A model generated the notes under the pieces. The model was not told where the DNA came from, ran no database searches, and saw only the letters and a list, made by a program, of their open reading frames with translations. Position numbers and translations under genes: made by a program. DNA of 64,000 nt from Methylophaga sp. (GTDB lineage Bacteria; Pseudomonadota; Gammaproteobacteria; Nitrosococcales; Methylophagaceae). Shown one piece after another: positions 45,425 to 54,493 of this stretch. The stretch's first letter is position 1, and each line of letters starts with the position of its first letter. The DNA lies in the NCBI GenBank assembly GCA_002706095.1, contig PAJP01000001.1, forward strand, positions 154,840-218,839, written 5' to 3'.

Positions 45425-45790
45425 ATGAAAGCGTTACTCATTATTGCTCATGGCAGCCGTCGACAAGCATCAAATGATGAAGTGAAAAAGATTGCTACAC
45501 AAATAAGAGAACACGGACAACATGACTTTGATATGGTCGAATCTGCTTTTTTGGAGTTGGCTTATCCCCTTATCCCTGAGGGTATAGAACACTGTGTAAA
45601 ATCAGGCGCTAAACAGATTGTTGTTTCACCTTATTTTCTAAACTCGGGCAAACATGTCACGGAAGACATTCCAGAGATCATTGCAGATGTCAAAGCGGCG
45701 CACCCAGACATCATTATTGAGGTCACACCTCACGTAGGCTCCTCTCCTATCATGCTTGATCTGATATTACAAACGGCATCAGGCTCATAA
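45425..45790 (+). CDS. Sirohydrochlorin chelatase, CbiX/SirB family
   Basis: 121 residues, the short single-domain form. MKALLIIAHGSRR with His9 is the metal-binding motif and SPYFLNSGKHVTEDIP holds the second His. Such enzymes insert Fe2+ (siroheme) or Co2+ (cobalamin) into sirohydrochlorin. AAGGAAAAGC precedes ATG. The siroheme-requiring reductase at 27981-29645 is a plausible user; no other siroheme or cobalamin gene is in the window. Confidence 0.9.
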   Translation: MKALLIIAHGSRRQASNDEVKKIATQIREHGQHDFDMVESAFLELAYPLIPEGIEHCVKSGAKQIVVSPYFLNSGKHVTEDIPEIIADVKAAHPDIIIEVTPHVGSSPIMLDLILQTASGS

Positions 45791-45851
45791 CTAGGTTCAA
45801 TAAAGTCTGCATCGAGTCGATAAACAGTTTAATAATTGACTCGAGACGCAC

Positions 45852-46589
45852 ATGTCACACCGCTATTTGTACTTGATCGTTTTTTTATTATCATCATCGA
45901 TATCATTCGCCGAAGACAGACCTAAGTGGCGTGCCAGCAATATTCAGTTTTTATATGGCAATCAATATGAACTGGGCCCCTCATCAAGAGAGTCAATAAC
46001 AATTGAACATGCGTCATCGTGGCAGTTCGGAGAGAGTTATTTTTTCACCAATGTCTTTAATCGTTCTGATACAAGTACTGAATTCTATGCAGAGTTTTAT
46101 CCCCGTCTTACCTGGAAGGCCTTAACAGCACGGCCACTCCCTTTCACTCTATTGGATGATATCTCTATTGTTGCTGGTATCAATGCAGGTAATTTACCCA
46201 AATCAGTCCCGTTCAAGGCTTATCTACTGGGTGCCGGTGTCAAGTTTAAAACATCTGTATTTGATTATCTCAAATTAGATGTTATGGCTTTTAAGGCTGA
46301 TCATCTTGAAACCACTGGCATACAAGTTTCTCCAATTTGGGGAATGACTTTTGATATTGCTCAACATCGCTTTTTATTTAAAGGCTTTATTGACTGGCAA
46401 AGTGCTGAAGCGACAGGCGGGCATGCCAGTCTGTTGGCTCAACCTCAACTACTCATTGATGTCGGTCATTACTGGCAACATGACAAACAATTCTATGCAG
46501 GTATCGAGTATTCGTACTGGTACAATAAATTCGGACTGGATGGTGTGATTGAGTCTGTTCCACAAGTTATGCTTTTACTTCCCTTCTAG
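45852..46589 (+). CDS. Tsx-like outer-membrane channel
   Basis: 245 residues. Signal peptide LYLIVFLLSSSISFA, cut before EDRP. The rest is amphipathic beta-strand in pattern and ends with Phe (VMLLLPF), as in outer-membrane barrels. NIQFLYGNQYELGP, SRESITIEHASSWQFGESYFF (from residue 46) and DWQSAEATGGHASLLAQPQ place it in the nucleoside-specific Tsx/OmpK family. Likely role: diffusion of nucleosides through the outer membrane. It ends 13 bases before the CHASE kinase gene and may share its transcript. Confidence 0.88.
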   Translation: MSHRYLYLIVFLLSSSISFAEDRPKWRASNIQFLYGNQYELGPSSRESITIEHASSWQFGESYFFTNVFNRSDTSTEFYAEFYPRLTWKALTARPLPFTLLDDISIVAGINAGNLPKSVPFKAYLLGAGVKFKTSVFDYLKLDVMAFKADHLETTGIQVSPIWGMTFDIAQHRFLFKGFIDWQSAEATGGHASLLAQPQLLIDVGHYWQHDKQFYAGIEYSYWYNKFGLDGVIESVPQVMLLLPF

Positions 46590-46602
46590 GCTAAGGCAGA
46601 AA

Positions 46603-48687
46603 ATGAAACAACTTTATGCTTGGATATACGTCTATCGCAGTTACCTATTAATTTTTTTGATAGGCAGCATGGCCACTGCGTATTTAATGCTGCAAGAAAT
46701 GCATGAAATTGATGTACAAAGAGAACAAATCGCCAGTGCCTTTATCGCAAAACACGCATCATCATTACAAAGTACATTATCAGAACGTTTATCGAGCCTG
46801 GAATCCTTAAACGCATTTGTGATTGAAAATGCACACTATAATCTGCAAGTGAAAGAAGATGAGCAACAATTCCAAAAGCGCTTCGATCGTTTTGCCAATC
46901 AGCTTCACCAATCCGTAGATGGTTTTTTGAGCCTACAACTGGCACCACAAGGTGTTATTCGTTATTTAACTGGGCCTGAAAATAACAAAAAAGCATTAGG
47001 CTATGATTTATTTAAAGATGATGCTCGGAGAGAGCAGATCATCAGTGCTATTTATTTATACGAACAAGTCATAACCGGACCAATAAACCTGATTCAAGGC
47101 GGTAGCGCTATCATCGCCCGCAAGGCCATCTTTAGCGAATTATCGCCAAACTCATCATCCGATAGGCTTATTGATCATCACCTGTTAGCTGACAAAAGCC
47201 TTAAACCAAGGAATGACTTTTGGGGCTTGGCAACGATTCTTTTTACAACGGAAAGCTTACTCAATGAAGCGGGCTTACTCGACTCAGACATGAATGGCTT
47301 TGAATTGGCGCTAAAAGGCAGGCATGGCTTGGGTGAAGATGGCGAAGTATTCTGGGGACAAGCGGCTATTTTTGATAAGCCCGATCATATATCGCCTATC
47401 CATTTTCGTTCCGGTAGTTGGCTGCTTGCAGTCAAAAATACCAGCACTTACCCCATTGCTAGAGTGCTTAACTTTGCTGCACTTGGCACGCTATTGACGA
47501 TTACCTTACTTGTGGCGGTATACATGCGTCAAAGAAATCGCTCCGCCAAACAACGTGAAACAGCTAAAGATGCTTTTTTAGCCATGGTAAGTCATGAGCT
47601 TCGTTCACCGTTAAATGGTGTTATCGGTTTGACGAGTTTGTTAAATAAAACAGCGTTAGATACAGAACAACGTCAACTGGTTGAATCATTATCAATCAGC
47701 TCCAAACAACTCTCCTCTATCATTGGCGACATACTGGACTTTTCAAAAATATCAGCCGGGAAGTTAGAGCTTGACTATCAAGCCGTTAATCTAGCCAGCA
47801 CTATTGAGGATTGTGTACGTATTACTACCCCACTGGCCGAGCAAAAAGATTTACCTATTACGGTGAATATCGCACCGGTTCTTATGGAACAACTCATCAT
47901 GACCGATGAGATCCGTCTGAAACAGATTGTGCTTAATTTGCTCAACAATGCTGTCAAGTTTACTCAATCAGGAAGTATTAAAGTCGATATCGATGCTATT
48001 GAAAATTTTGGACAGCAACGGTTAATCATAAAAGTCACGGATACTGGCGTAGGGATGAGTGCTAAACAGATGACAGGGTTATTTGAACACTTCAATCAAC
48101 TGGACCAGACGACAAACCGTAAATATGGCGGAACAGGCTTAGGACTGGCTATATCTAAAAGTCTAGCCGTGTTGATGAACGGTGATATTCATGTGCAAAG
48201 CAGCATCAATAAAGGCTCCTCTTTCACGCTCGATTTACCCCTATCGTTGGTAGAAAAAAACCAGACAGTGAGTGAAACGCCCCATCTTGCTATTGAAAAC
48301 AAAATTTCTCAGCTATCTATTCTTGTCGTTGACGATCTTGAAATGAACCGCTTTATGATGCAAATGATTATCAAAAAACTGGGTGGGGATGCCGCATTAG
48401 CAGAAAACGGGATTGAAGCCATTCATCTGCAAAATGAACATCACTACGATCTCATCTTTATGGATTGGCAGATGCCGGATTGTGATGGTGTTGAAGCGAC
48501 CAAACGCATCAGAAAACACTTCAACAATAATAATCCCTGGATTGTGGCACTAACAGCTAATGCTTCAACGACAGATAAGCAAGAAGCCATTGACTCGGGC
48601 ATGAATGATTATCTTCTTAAACCGGTCAGTGTAGAAGATATAGAGCGTGTATTTGAGCGGTATTTTGCTCTAGCCGATACAGAATAA
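46603..48687 (+). CDS. CHASE-domain hybrid histidine kinase
   Basis: 694 residues from the ATG at 46603 with AAGG upstream; an earlier in-frame start would overlap the porin gene. Helix near 12-32, a periplasmic CHASE-like domain (about 60-270, SLQLAPQGVIRYL, GPINLIQGG), a second helix near 290, then the H box MVSHELRSPLNG with His331, ATPase motifs DTGVGMS and GGTGLGLAIS, and a receiver domain with Asp621 in FMDWQMPDCDG. CHASE domains bind small extracellular ligands. A free HPt and a REC-GGDEF protein follow, so this is probably the head of a phosphorelay. Confidence 0.93.
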   Translation: MKQLYAWIYVYRSYLLIFLIGSMATAYLMLQEMHEIDVQREQIASAFIAKHASSLQSTLSERLSSLESLNAFVIENAHYNLQVKEDEQQFQKRFDRFANQLHQSVDGFLSLQLAPQGVIRYLTGPENNKKALGYDLFKDDARREQIISAIYLYEQVITGPINLIQGGSAIIARKAIFSELSPNSSSDRLIDHHLLADKSLKPRNDFWGLATILFTTESLLNEAGLLDSDMNGFELALKGRHGLGEDGEVFWGQAAIFDKPDHISPIHFRSGSWLLAVKNTSTYPIARVLNFAALGTLLTITLLVAVYMRQRNRSAKQRETAKDAFLAMVSHELRSPLNGVIGLTSLLNKTALDTEQRQLVESLSISSKQLSSIIGDILDFSKISAGKLELDYQAVNLASTIEDCVRITTPLAEQKDLPITVNIAPVLMEQLIMTDEIRLKQIVLNLLNNAVKFTQSGSIKVDIDAIENFGQQRLIIKVTDTGVGMSAKQMTGLFEHFNQLDQTTNRKYGGTGLGLAISKSLAVLMNGDIHVQSSINKGSSFTLDLPLSLVEKNQTVSETPHLAIENKISQLSILVVDDLEMNRFMMQMIIKKLGGDAALAENGIEAIHLQNEHHYDLIFMDWQMPDCDGVEATKRIRKHFNNNNPWIVALTANASTTDKQEAIDSGMNDYLLKPVSVEDIERVFERYFALADTE

Positions 48688-48776
48688 AGCGAACAATGTT
48701 ACATTTAAGTTAAACAATAATTAAAAAATAATATAACCATCATTTAACACAACAATAATGTCATATAGGTAACAAT

Positions 48777-49142
48777 ATGGAGAGAGAAACCACACACGCA
48801 CTATGGGACCGTGAAGGTGCTTACAACAGATTACTGAATGATGAAGCCCTACTACAAAAGATGATGCAGATGTTTTTAGATAATGTTGAAAAAGCGATGT
48901 CTGTACTGGAGTCGTCACGATCACAGAAAGACTTCGTATCCATAAAAGCCCATGCACACAAATTAAAAGGCAGTGCATCTGCAGTAGGTGCTTTAAGAGT
49001 TGTAGATGATTGTATTGCCATTGAAGAAGCTGCTAATGCGACTGATATCGAAAGAATTGAAAGTGAGATGTCATTGTTAAAGAACGATATATCAGATATC
49101 CAGTTGACCATGACTGATTACCTCAACCACAATACCACTTAG
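48777..49142 (+). CDS. Free histidine phosphotransfer (HPt) protein
   Basis: 121 residues, almost all helical. The HPt motif AHAHKLKGSASAVGA carries the phospho-acceptor His61. No other domain. Lies 89 bases after the hybrid kinase and 42 before the REC-GGDEF gene on the same strand, so it most simply moves phosphate from the kinase receiver to the GGDEF regulator. It could also serve other hybrid kinases without HPt, such as those at 1-3498. Confidence 0.9.
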   Translation: MERETTHALWDREGAYNRLLNDEALLQKMMQMFLDNVEKAMSVLESSRSQKDFVSIKAHAHKLKGSASAVGALRVVDDCIAIEEAANATDIERIESEMSLLKNDISDIQLTMTDYLNHNTT

Positions 49143-49184
49143 ATATATAGCCATCTTGTAACTGACAACCACAAGGTCTAATTG

Positions 49185-50093
49185 ATGAAAGTATTAATTG
49201 CTGATGATGATGAAGTGAGTCGTCTCACACTCTCTTCCCTACTTAAAGGTTATGGCTGTGAGTTACACGTTACCAAAGACGGTCACGAGGCCATGGCTGT
49301 CATCAATCAAACTGAAGCACCTGAATTAATCTTTCTCGACTGGAATATGCCAGGTATTAATGGCGTTGAGATTACCAGCCTAATTCGTCAAAACCTGATC
49401 GACTCCCCTCCTTACGTTATTATTGTTTCTTCAAACAATAAAAAAGAGCAGATTATTGAAGCCTTGGCTGCAGGCGCGGATGACTTTATCACCAAACCCA
49501 TCGATGGCTTATTTTTAAAAGCCAAATATGCTGTAGCCGAGCGCATTCTGCGCGTGCAGGATCGCTTAATCAATACAAACAAAATGCTTGAGAAGCTTGC
49601 TTATTATGATGAACTGACGGGTGTGATGAACCGTCGAGCAGGCATTGTTGCGGTAGATATTGAGATAGAACGGTGTATTAGAAAGAACGAATTACTGGCT
49701 GTGGCTTTACTTGATATTGATCATTTCAAACACATTAACGACTTCTACGGCCACCCGGAAGGCGATAAAGTCCTTAAACAGTTTAGTAAACACGTTCAGC
49801 AAACTTTGCGTCCATATGATGTATTGTGCCGCTATGGTGGAGAAGAATTTCTTATCGCTGCCTGTTTAAAGAAACGTGATGAAAGTGAGCTACTCTTTGA
49901 ACGAATCCGATCTACTGTTGAAAATATGGATATGGAATTCAATCAAGCTATCGATGTGACAACGAGCATCGGCGTTTGTATTCACCAGCCAAGTCAGCAC
50001 TCCAAGGTTGCTAATCTTATTAAACAAGCAGACGAAGCACTCTATGAGGCGAAAGGCGCTGGGCGTAATAAGATTGTTACCGTTCCGGATTAA
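49185..50093 (+). CDS. REC-GGDEF diguanylate cyclase (PleD/WspR type)
   Basis: 302 residues from the ATG at 49185 with AAGG eight bases upstream. Receiver domain with acceptor Asp52 in LIFLDWNMPGING and Lys in FITKPIDG. GGDEF domain with an intact GGEEF at 218-222 and an intact inhibitory site RPYD at 209-212, so it should be an active, product-inhibited cyclase switched on by phosphorylation. It is the last gene of the kinase-HPt-cyclase set and overlaps the convergent esterase gene by four bases. Confidence 0.95.
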   Translation: MKVLIADDDEVSRLTLSSLLKGYGCELHVTKDGHEAMAVINQTEAPELIFLDWNMPGINGVEITSLIRQNLIDSPPYVIIVSSNNKKEQIIEALAAGADDFITKPIDGLFLKAKYAVAERILRVQDRLINTNKMLEKLAYYDELTGVMNRRAGIVAVDIEIERCIRKNELLAVALLDIDHFKHINDFYGHPEGDKVLKQFSKHVQQTLRPYDVLCRYGGEEFLIAACLKKRDESELLFERIRSTVENMDMEFNQAIDVTTSIGVCIHQPSQHSKVANLIKQADEALYEAKGAGRNKIVTVPD

Positions 50094-50695
50094 TCAATCC
50101 ACAGAGCGAGTTGCTCTGCAATCTTTTTATAACCGATGGCATTAGGATGAATCGGATCTGATTTCCATTCTATTTCACCTTCAACTTTTGCGATGATGCC
50201 GTCTTCAATGGCAACGTCCTTAGCTTCAGCTATACGTTGGTAGACAGGTGAAGCTTGCATCAATAATCCCGGTTTAGGCACCGAGACTAAAAGCACCTTA
50301 GCGCCGCTTTGCTGGATGAGATCAACCATCTTGCCCAGGTTTGATTCCAGTTCGCCTACATTCAGTTTTCTCAATAAGTCATTGCCACCATGACATAAAA
50401 TCACCAGTTGAGGATGATGTTTATTTAACAATTCAGGTAGTCGCTCCAGTGCCTTTTCACTTATCTCACCGGGCACACCAGCGTTAATAACAGTTCGACC
50501 GGTAAGCTTAGCAAGTTGAGCAGGATAACTTTGTTCAGGGTTAGCGCCAGTGCCAAACGTCAGGCTATCACCAAACGCTAATATGACATCGGAATCGGCG
50601 AGTTCAAATTTCTGTTTTTCATCTGAACAAGCTTGAAGGAATACAAGCGCGATGATTAATAGAAGAAATGTCCATTTTCTATTTATCTGTCTCAT
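50090..50695 (-). CDS. GDSL-family lipoprotein esterase (TesA-like)
   Basis: 201 residues from the ATG at 50695. The signal peptide ends in the lipobox LQAC with Cys23, so it is a lipoprotein. Catalytic Ser44 in FGDSLTFG, the oxyanion residues in GGNDLL, and the Asp/His pair in SDPIHPN complete the SGNH hydrolase set. It is close in type to TesA/arylesterase enzymes acting on acyl esters. It starts five bases after tatD, in one operon. Confidence 0.9.
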   Translation of the reverse strand: MRQINRKWTFLLLIIALVFLQACSDEKQKFELADSDVILAFGDSLTFGTGANPEQSYPAQLAKLTGRTVINAGVPGEISEKALERLPELLNKHHPQLVILCHGGNDLLRKLNVGELESNLGKMVDLIQQSGAKVLLVSVPKPGLLMQASPVYQRIAEAKDVAIEDGIIAKVEGEIEWKSDPIHPNAIGYKKIAEQLALWID

Positions 50696-50699
50696 ACTC

Positions 50700-51473
50700 T
50701 TAAGCTGCCACTGTAGGAAACAAGCACCTAAAATTCTGACTGGTGACAGCAGCAATATTTTCAACCGTATCACCACGTAACTCAGCTAAAAACTCGGCCA
50801 CATGTTTTACAAAAACTGGCTTATTGGTTTTCCCGCGGTGTGGCACTGGTGCCAGATACGGTGCGTCAGTCTCTATCAATACTCTGTCTAATGGCAATTT
50901 TTTAGCGACTTCCTGTAACTCTTTCGCACTTTTAAATGTCACAATGCCTGATAGCGAAATATAAAAACCAATATCCAGTGCTCGCTGAGCCGTTTCCCAA
51001 TTTTCAGTGAAACAGTGAATAATGCCGCCGGCATCTCGTGCATTCTCATTTTCAAGTATCGTCATCGTATCTTCGCGTGCTTCACGCGTGTGAATGATTA
51101 AAGGTTTCTTCGTTTGTTTACCCGCTTCAATATGCACACGAAAACGATCACGTTGCCAGGCAAGATCACCTTCACTACGGAAATAGTCGAGACCGGTTTC
51201 ACCGATAGCAATGACTTTAGGATGAGTAGCTTCTTCTACCAATGATTCCACAGAATATTGCTCATCTGCTTCGACATTAGGATGAATGCCGACACTGGCA
51301 CTGACATTAGGGTAACGATCAGCAATGTTTTTTACATCCAGCGAGCTTTTTTTATCGATAGCGATACAGAGAATATGATCTATTCCCTGACTTTCTGCCT
51401 CGGAAACCATAGCATCTATGCCGCCCTCTTCATCGGCAAGCAAATTGAGGTGACAATGTGAATCAATATACAT
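50700..51473 (-). CDS. tatD: TatD-family metal-dependent hydrolase
   Basis: 257 residues from the ATG at 51473; the open frame extends four codons to a TTG. Metal ligands in YIDSHCHLNL, the Glu in GETGLDYF, His in IIHTREA and HCFTEN, and Asp in IETDAPYLAP match the TatD DNase family (3'-5' exonuclease). Its place after pilZ and holB is conserved in gammaproteobacteria. Confidence 0.93.
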   Translation of the reverse strand: MYIDSHCHLNLLADEEGGIDAMVSEAESQGIDHILCIAIDKKSSLDVKNIADRYPNVSASVGIHPNVEADEQYSVESLVEEATHPKVIAIGETGLDYFRSEGDLAWQRDRFRVHIEAGKQTKKPLIIHTREAREDTMTILENENARDAGGIIHCFTENWETAQRALDIGFYISLSGIVTFKSAKELQEVAKKLPLDRVLIETDAPYLAPVPHRGKTNKPVFVKHVAEFLAELRGDTVENIAAVTSQNFRCLFPTVAA

Positions 51474-51521
51474 AAACAATAACAACTTGAAATAGGGGAA
51501 TGGAAGCCGTTAAGAACAGGC

Positions 51522-51875
51522 TTACATGGTATAAGTGGCTTTATCTGATTTAAGCTTATCGACTAAATAGTTTTCAATCTTACCTCTGACAACAGCAGCA
51601 CTCCCGTCAATATCACTGAAATGGACACCAATACCGGCTGCCTGATTACCTTGAGCACCACGTGGTGTTATCCAGACGATAGTTCCCGCCACCGGTAACT
51701 TTTCTGCCTCATCCATCAGTGACAAAAGAATAAATACCTCTTCACCGAGCTGATAGCTTTTGGTTGTGGGAATAAACAAACCACCATTTTTTACATAAGG
51801 CATATAAGAGTGATACAGCATATTCTGATCGGTAATTTTCAGTGACAAAATGCCTTTTCTTGGATTAGAAGCCAT
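51522..51875 (-). CDS. pilZ: Non-canonical PilZ protein (type IV pilus type)
   Basis: 117 residues. PilZ beta-barrel features (GGLFIPTTKSYQLGEEVFIL from residue 31, GTIVWITPRG, GIGVHFSD) are present, but the N-terminal RxxxR of cyclic di-GMP receptors is absent. This matches the PilZ of P. aeruginosa pili, which sits in the same tmk-holB-pilZ-tatD order and acts in pilus assembly without binding the nucleotide. It lies 12 bases after holB. Confidence 0.92.
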   Translation of the reverse strand: MASNPRKGILSLKITDQNMLYHSYMPYVKNGGLFIPTTKSYQLGEEVFILLSLMDEAEKLPVAGTIVWITPRGAQGNQAAGIGVHFSDIDGSAAVVRGKIENYLVDKLKSDKATYTM

Positions 51876-51887
51876 TGTATTACCTGT

Positions 51888-52856
51888 TTATTGTTGATGC
51901 TGCTGAATCTGACGTGCATGTTGCATAATCGACACCATCAAATCTTCTAAAAGTAAGGTTTTATTTAGGTTATTCTGAGAGGATAGTAACTTCATTGTAT
52001 GGATGATGCAATCTGAAATAGCCCAATAATGCTTGAGGAGATGGGATTCTAGCTGCTCTTTTCCATCTAACAGTGAAGCCAGTTTGGTTTGTATCATGGC
52101 TTGTAATTGATGTAACACAGAAATCAGATCAAACGCTTGCCATTGAGAGGCGAGTTGCACAGGATTGGCTTCAGCACGCATTAATGCTGCCATACCTCGA
52201 AAAACCTGTTTGCTCTGCTCAATCCCTTCTTCACCTATATCTAGTGCAGCTACTGGCCCACCATGAGCCAGTTTCAGCACAGTCTCAATCTCCTGCTGAT
52301 TCCAGTCGGATTGGCTCTGTAACCATTCAGCAGCCAGAGCATATTCTGGTCGTGATATAGTAATCGTTTGACAACGGCTTTTTATCGTTATTGGAAGTCT
52401 GTGGAGCGAGCTGGCCACCAGAATTAGGATGGTATTATCCTGCGGTTCCTCAAGCAGCTTTAACAAACTGTTAAAAGCATTGGTATTCATACGATCTGCT
52501 TGCTGGATAATAACAGTTTTAGCTGGAGAAACCTTAGGCATTAAGGACTGTAAATCTTTCAGCTGCCGGATTTGATCGACTTTTATCTGCTTACCGGCCT
52601 CCTCTGGCTTTAGAACAGTATGATCTGGATGACTTTCTGCTGAAAATAACTGACAGCTATGACAAGTATTGCAGCTCTCAAAGTCCTCCGTCGGATTTAG
52701 ACATAACAGACTTTTAGTCAGCTTGTTGGCAAGCACATCATTGTCTAGTCCATAGATTCCGTTTAGCAAAAGAGCATGAGGCATTCGTTTAGACTGATAA
52801 AGTGAAACAATATGTTGCCAAGCAAGCTGATGCCAGGGATATAGCTCTGTTTTCAT
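51888..52856 (-). CDS. holB: DNA polymerase III subunit delta prime
   Basis: 322 residues. Clamp-loader AAA+ fold with a degenerate P-loop (GIYGLDNDVLANKL, lacking GKT as usual for delta prime) and a four-cysteine zinc site (CLNPTEDFESCNTCHSC). Part of the clamp loader with delta and tau/gamma. Overlaps tmk by four bases. Confidence 0.94.
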   Translation of the reverse strand: MKTELYPWHQLAWQHIVSLYQSKRMPHALLLNGIYGLDNDVLANKLTKSLLCLNPTEDFESCNTCHSCQLFSAESHPDHTVLKPEEAGKQIKVDQIRQLKDLQSLMPKVSPAKTVIIQQADRMNTNAFNSLLKLLEEPQDNTILILVASSLHRLPITIKSRCQTITISRPEYALAAEWLQSQSDWNQQEIETVLKLAHGGPVAALDIGEEGIEQSKQVFRGMAALMRAEANPVQLASQWQAFDLISVLHQLQAMIQTKLASLLDGKEQLESHLLKHYWAISDCIIHTMKLLSSQNNLNKTLLLEDLMVSIMQHARQIQQHQQ

Positions 52857-53482
52857 ACTTTTTTCAGTAATTTATCAAGTATGTTAGAAACTTGCTGTTC
52901 AATAGCCGTAATAGACTTCTCTGCATCGATAATCTGAATACGTTCAGGCTCAGCGGCTGCACGTTCAAGATAACAATGACGAATTTTCTCAAAAAAGTCA
53001 GTTTTTTCTTGCTCAAACCGATCTTTCTGCAACAATCTCTGGTTAACACGTTGCTGCCCCACATCGACAGGCAAATCAAAGAGTAACGTTAAATCGGTTT
53101 TCAGACCTGCCAGCGTCCACTCAGACAGAGCGGCAATGCGTTCTTCATGAATACCTCGTCCCGCCCCCTGATATGCAAACGTGGCATCAACAAAGCGGTC
53201 ACATACGACCCACTTTCCTTCTGATACAGCAGGAAGAATGACCTGATTAATATGCTGAGCACGTGCAGCAAACATAAGTAATAATTCTGTATCATCACTC
53301 ATCCGCTCTTCTCGTGGTTTGAGTAATAACTCACGAATTTCTTCAGCCAGTGGTGTACCACCGGGTTCGCGTGTGACGACGACAGTTTGATTGAACCGCT
53401 CTAAATAGGTTTTGATAAACTGGATTTGCGTTGACTTGCCAGCACCTTCAATACCTTCAATACTGATAAATTTACCGATCAT
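52853..53482 (-). CDS. tmk: Thymidylate kinase
   Basis: 209 residues. P-loop GIEGAGKST at the N-terminus, TREPGGTPLAEEIR for dTMP binding, and CDRFVDATFAYQGAGRG holding the DR and base-contact residues. Phosphorylates dTMP to dTDP. Overlaps mltG and holB by four bases on each side, a tight operon. Confidence 0.96.
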   Translation of the reverse strand: MIGKFISIEGIEGAGKSTQIQFIKTYLERFNQTVVVTREPGGTPLAEEIRELLLKPREERMSDDTELLLMFAARAQHINQVILPAVSEGKWVVCDRFVDATFAYQGAGRGIHEERIAALSEWTLAGLKTDLTLLFDLPVDVGQQRVNQRLLQKDRFEQEKTDFFEKIRHCYLERAAAEPERIQIIDAEKSITAIEQQVSNILDKLLKKV

Positions 53483-54492
53483 TGTTTATTCAATTGATAC
53501 TTTCTTACCGCTTTATTGTGGTCGGCCAGATTGGATGAAAAGATATGTCTGCCATCTATACCCGTTGCTACAAAGTATAAGCTGTTACCTTTAGCTGGAT
53601 GAAGTGCAGCGTTGATTGATTCTCTACTTGGTAAACAAATAGGGGTCGGTGGTAAACCACTACGTGTGTAGGTATTGTAAGGAGTGTCAGTTCTCAGATC
53701 TTTCTTACGTAAATTACCATCAAAGTTTTTCCTGATGCCATAAATCACAGTTGGATCTGTTTGTAGCCGCATGCCTTTTTCTAGTCTGCGCACAAATACA
53801 CCAGCAATTTCTGGTCGCTCATCAGCCACGGCGGTTTCTTTTTCGATAATAGACGCCATGATCAACACCTCATAAGGTGATTCATATGGAAGGTCCTTAG
53901 CGCGATATTCCCATGCTTGTTTTAAGACCGTCTGCATCTGTTCGTATGCACGTTTCAAAAATTCAATATCGGTGGTACCAGTAGGAAAATGATATGTTTC
54001 AGGAAGAAACCAGCCCTCACCTTCTACATCTGGTTTGCCTAAGGCTTTCATGACCTCACTTAGTTCCGCCTTTTCTATGGTGTGTTTGATTTTTGGATGA
54101 GCGGCTACTACATCAATAAGTGACTGTGCTGTCATTCCCTCAACGATGGTCAGTGAGTTCATTATCACTTTGCCAGAGACGAGTTTATTCATGACTTCTG
54201 GCAAGGTATCACTCGGGGACAACTCATATTCACCTGCTTTAATTTTGCTGGCTAAGTCATTGACTCTTCCATAAATTCGCAAGTGTATCGGCGTGATTGA
54301 AGTAATATTTTGCTCGTATAATTGCTGACTGACACGCTTAAGATTACTACCCGGTTCAACAACAAATGCTACCGGCTCAGCAATGGAAAGCGGTGTGGTC
54401 ATAAAACGGTTGTATTGGATAACAATATAGGTACAGATGACAGCAGCTAACAACGCCGGCATGAGAGTTTTTAATAAAATCGTATTCTTCAT
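53479..54492 (-). CDS. mltG: Endolytic transglycosylase MltG
   Basis: 337 residues. One N-terminal membrane helix (LMPALLAAVICTYIVIQY), a LysM-like region (VEPGSNLKRVSQQLYEQN), and the YceG catalytic domain with Glu in MASIIEKETA. It cleaves nascent glycan strands and helps set their length. Lies one base after pabC. Confidence 0.94.
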   Translation of the reverse strand: MKNTILLKTLMPALLAAVICTYIVIQYNRFMTTPLSIAEPVAFVVEPGSNLKRVSQQLYEQNITSITPIHLRIYGRVNDLASKIKAGEYELSPSDTLPEVMNKLVSGKVIMNSLTIVEGMTAQSLIDVVAAHPKIKHTIEKAELSEVMKALGKPDVEGEGWFLPETYHFPTGTTDIEFLKRAYEQMQTVLKQAWEYRAKDLPYESPYEVLIMASIIEKETAVADERPEIAGVFVRRLEKGMRLQTDPTVIYGIRKNFDGNLRKKDLRTDTPYNTYTRSGLPPTPICLPSRESINAALHPAKGNSLYFVATGIDGRHIFSSNLADHNKAVRKYQLNKQ

Positions 54493-54493
54493 A

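Noticed and set aside
45812..45844. TCGAGTC/GACTCGA hairpin before the Tsx-like gene as a terminator
   Set aside because: Seven-base stem with a 19-base loop and no T-run; too weak to call.
51522..51875. Cyclic di-GMP receptor PilZ
   Set aside because: The RxxxR motif is missing and the gene order is that of the pilus-type PilZ, which does not bind the nucleotide.
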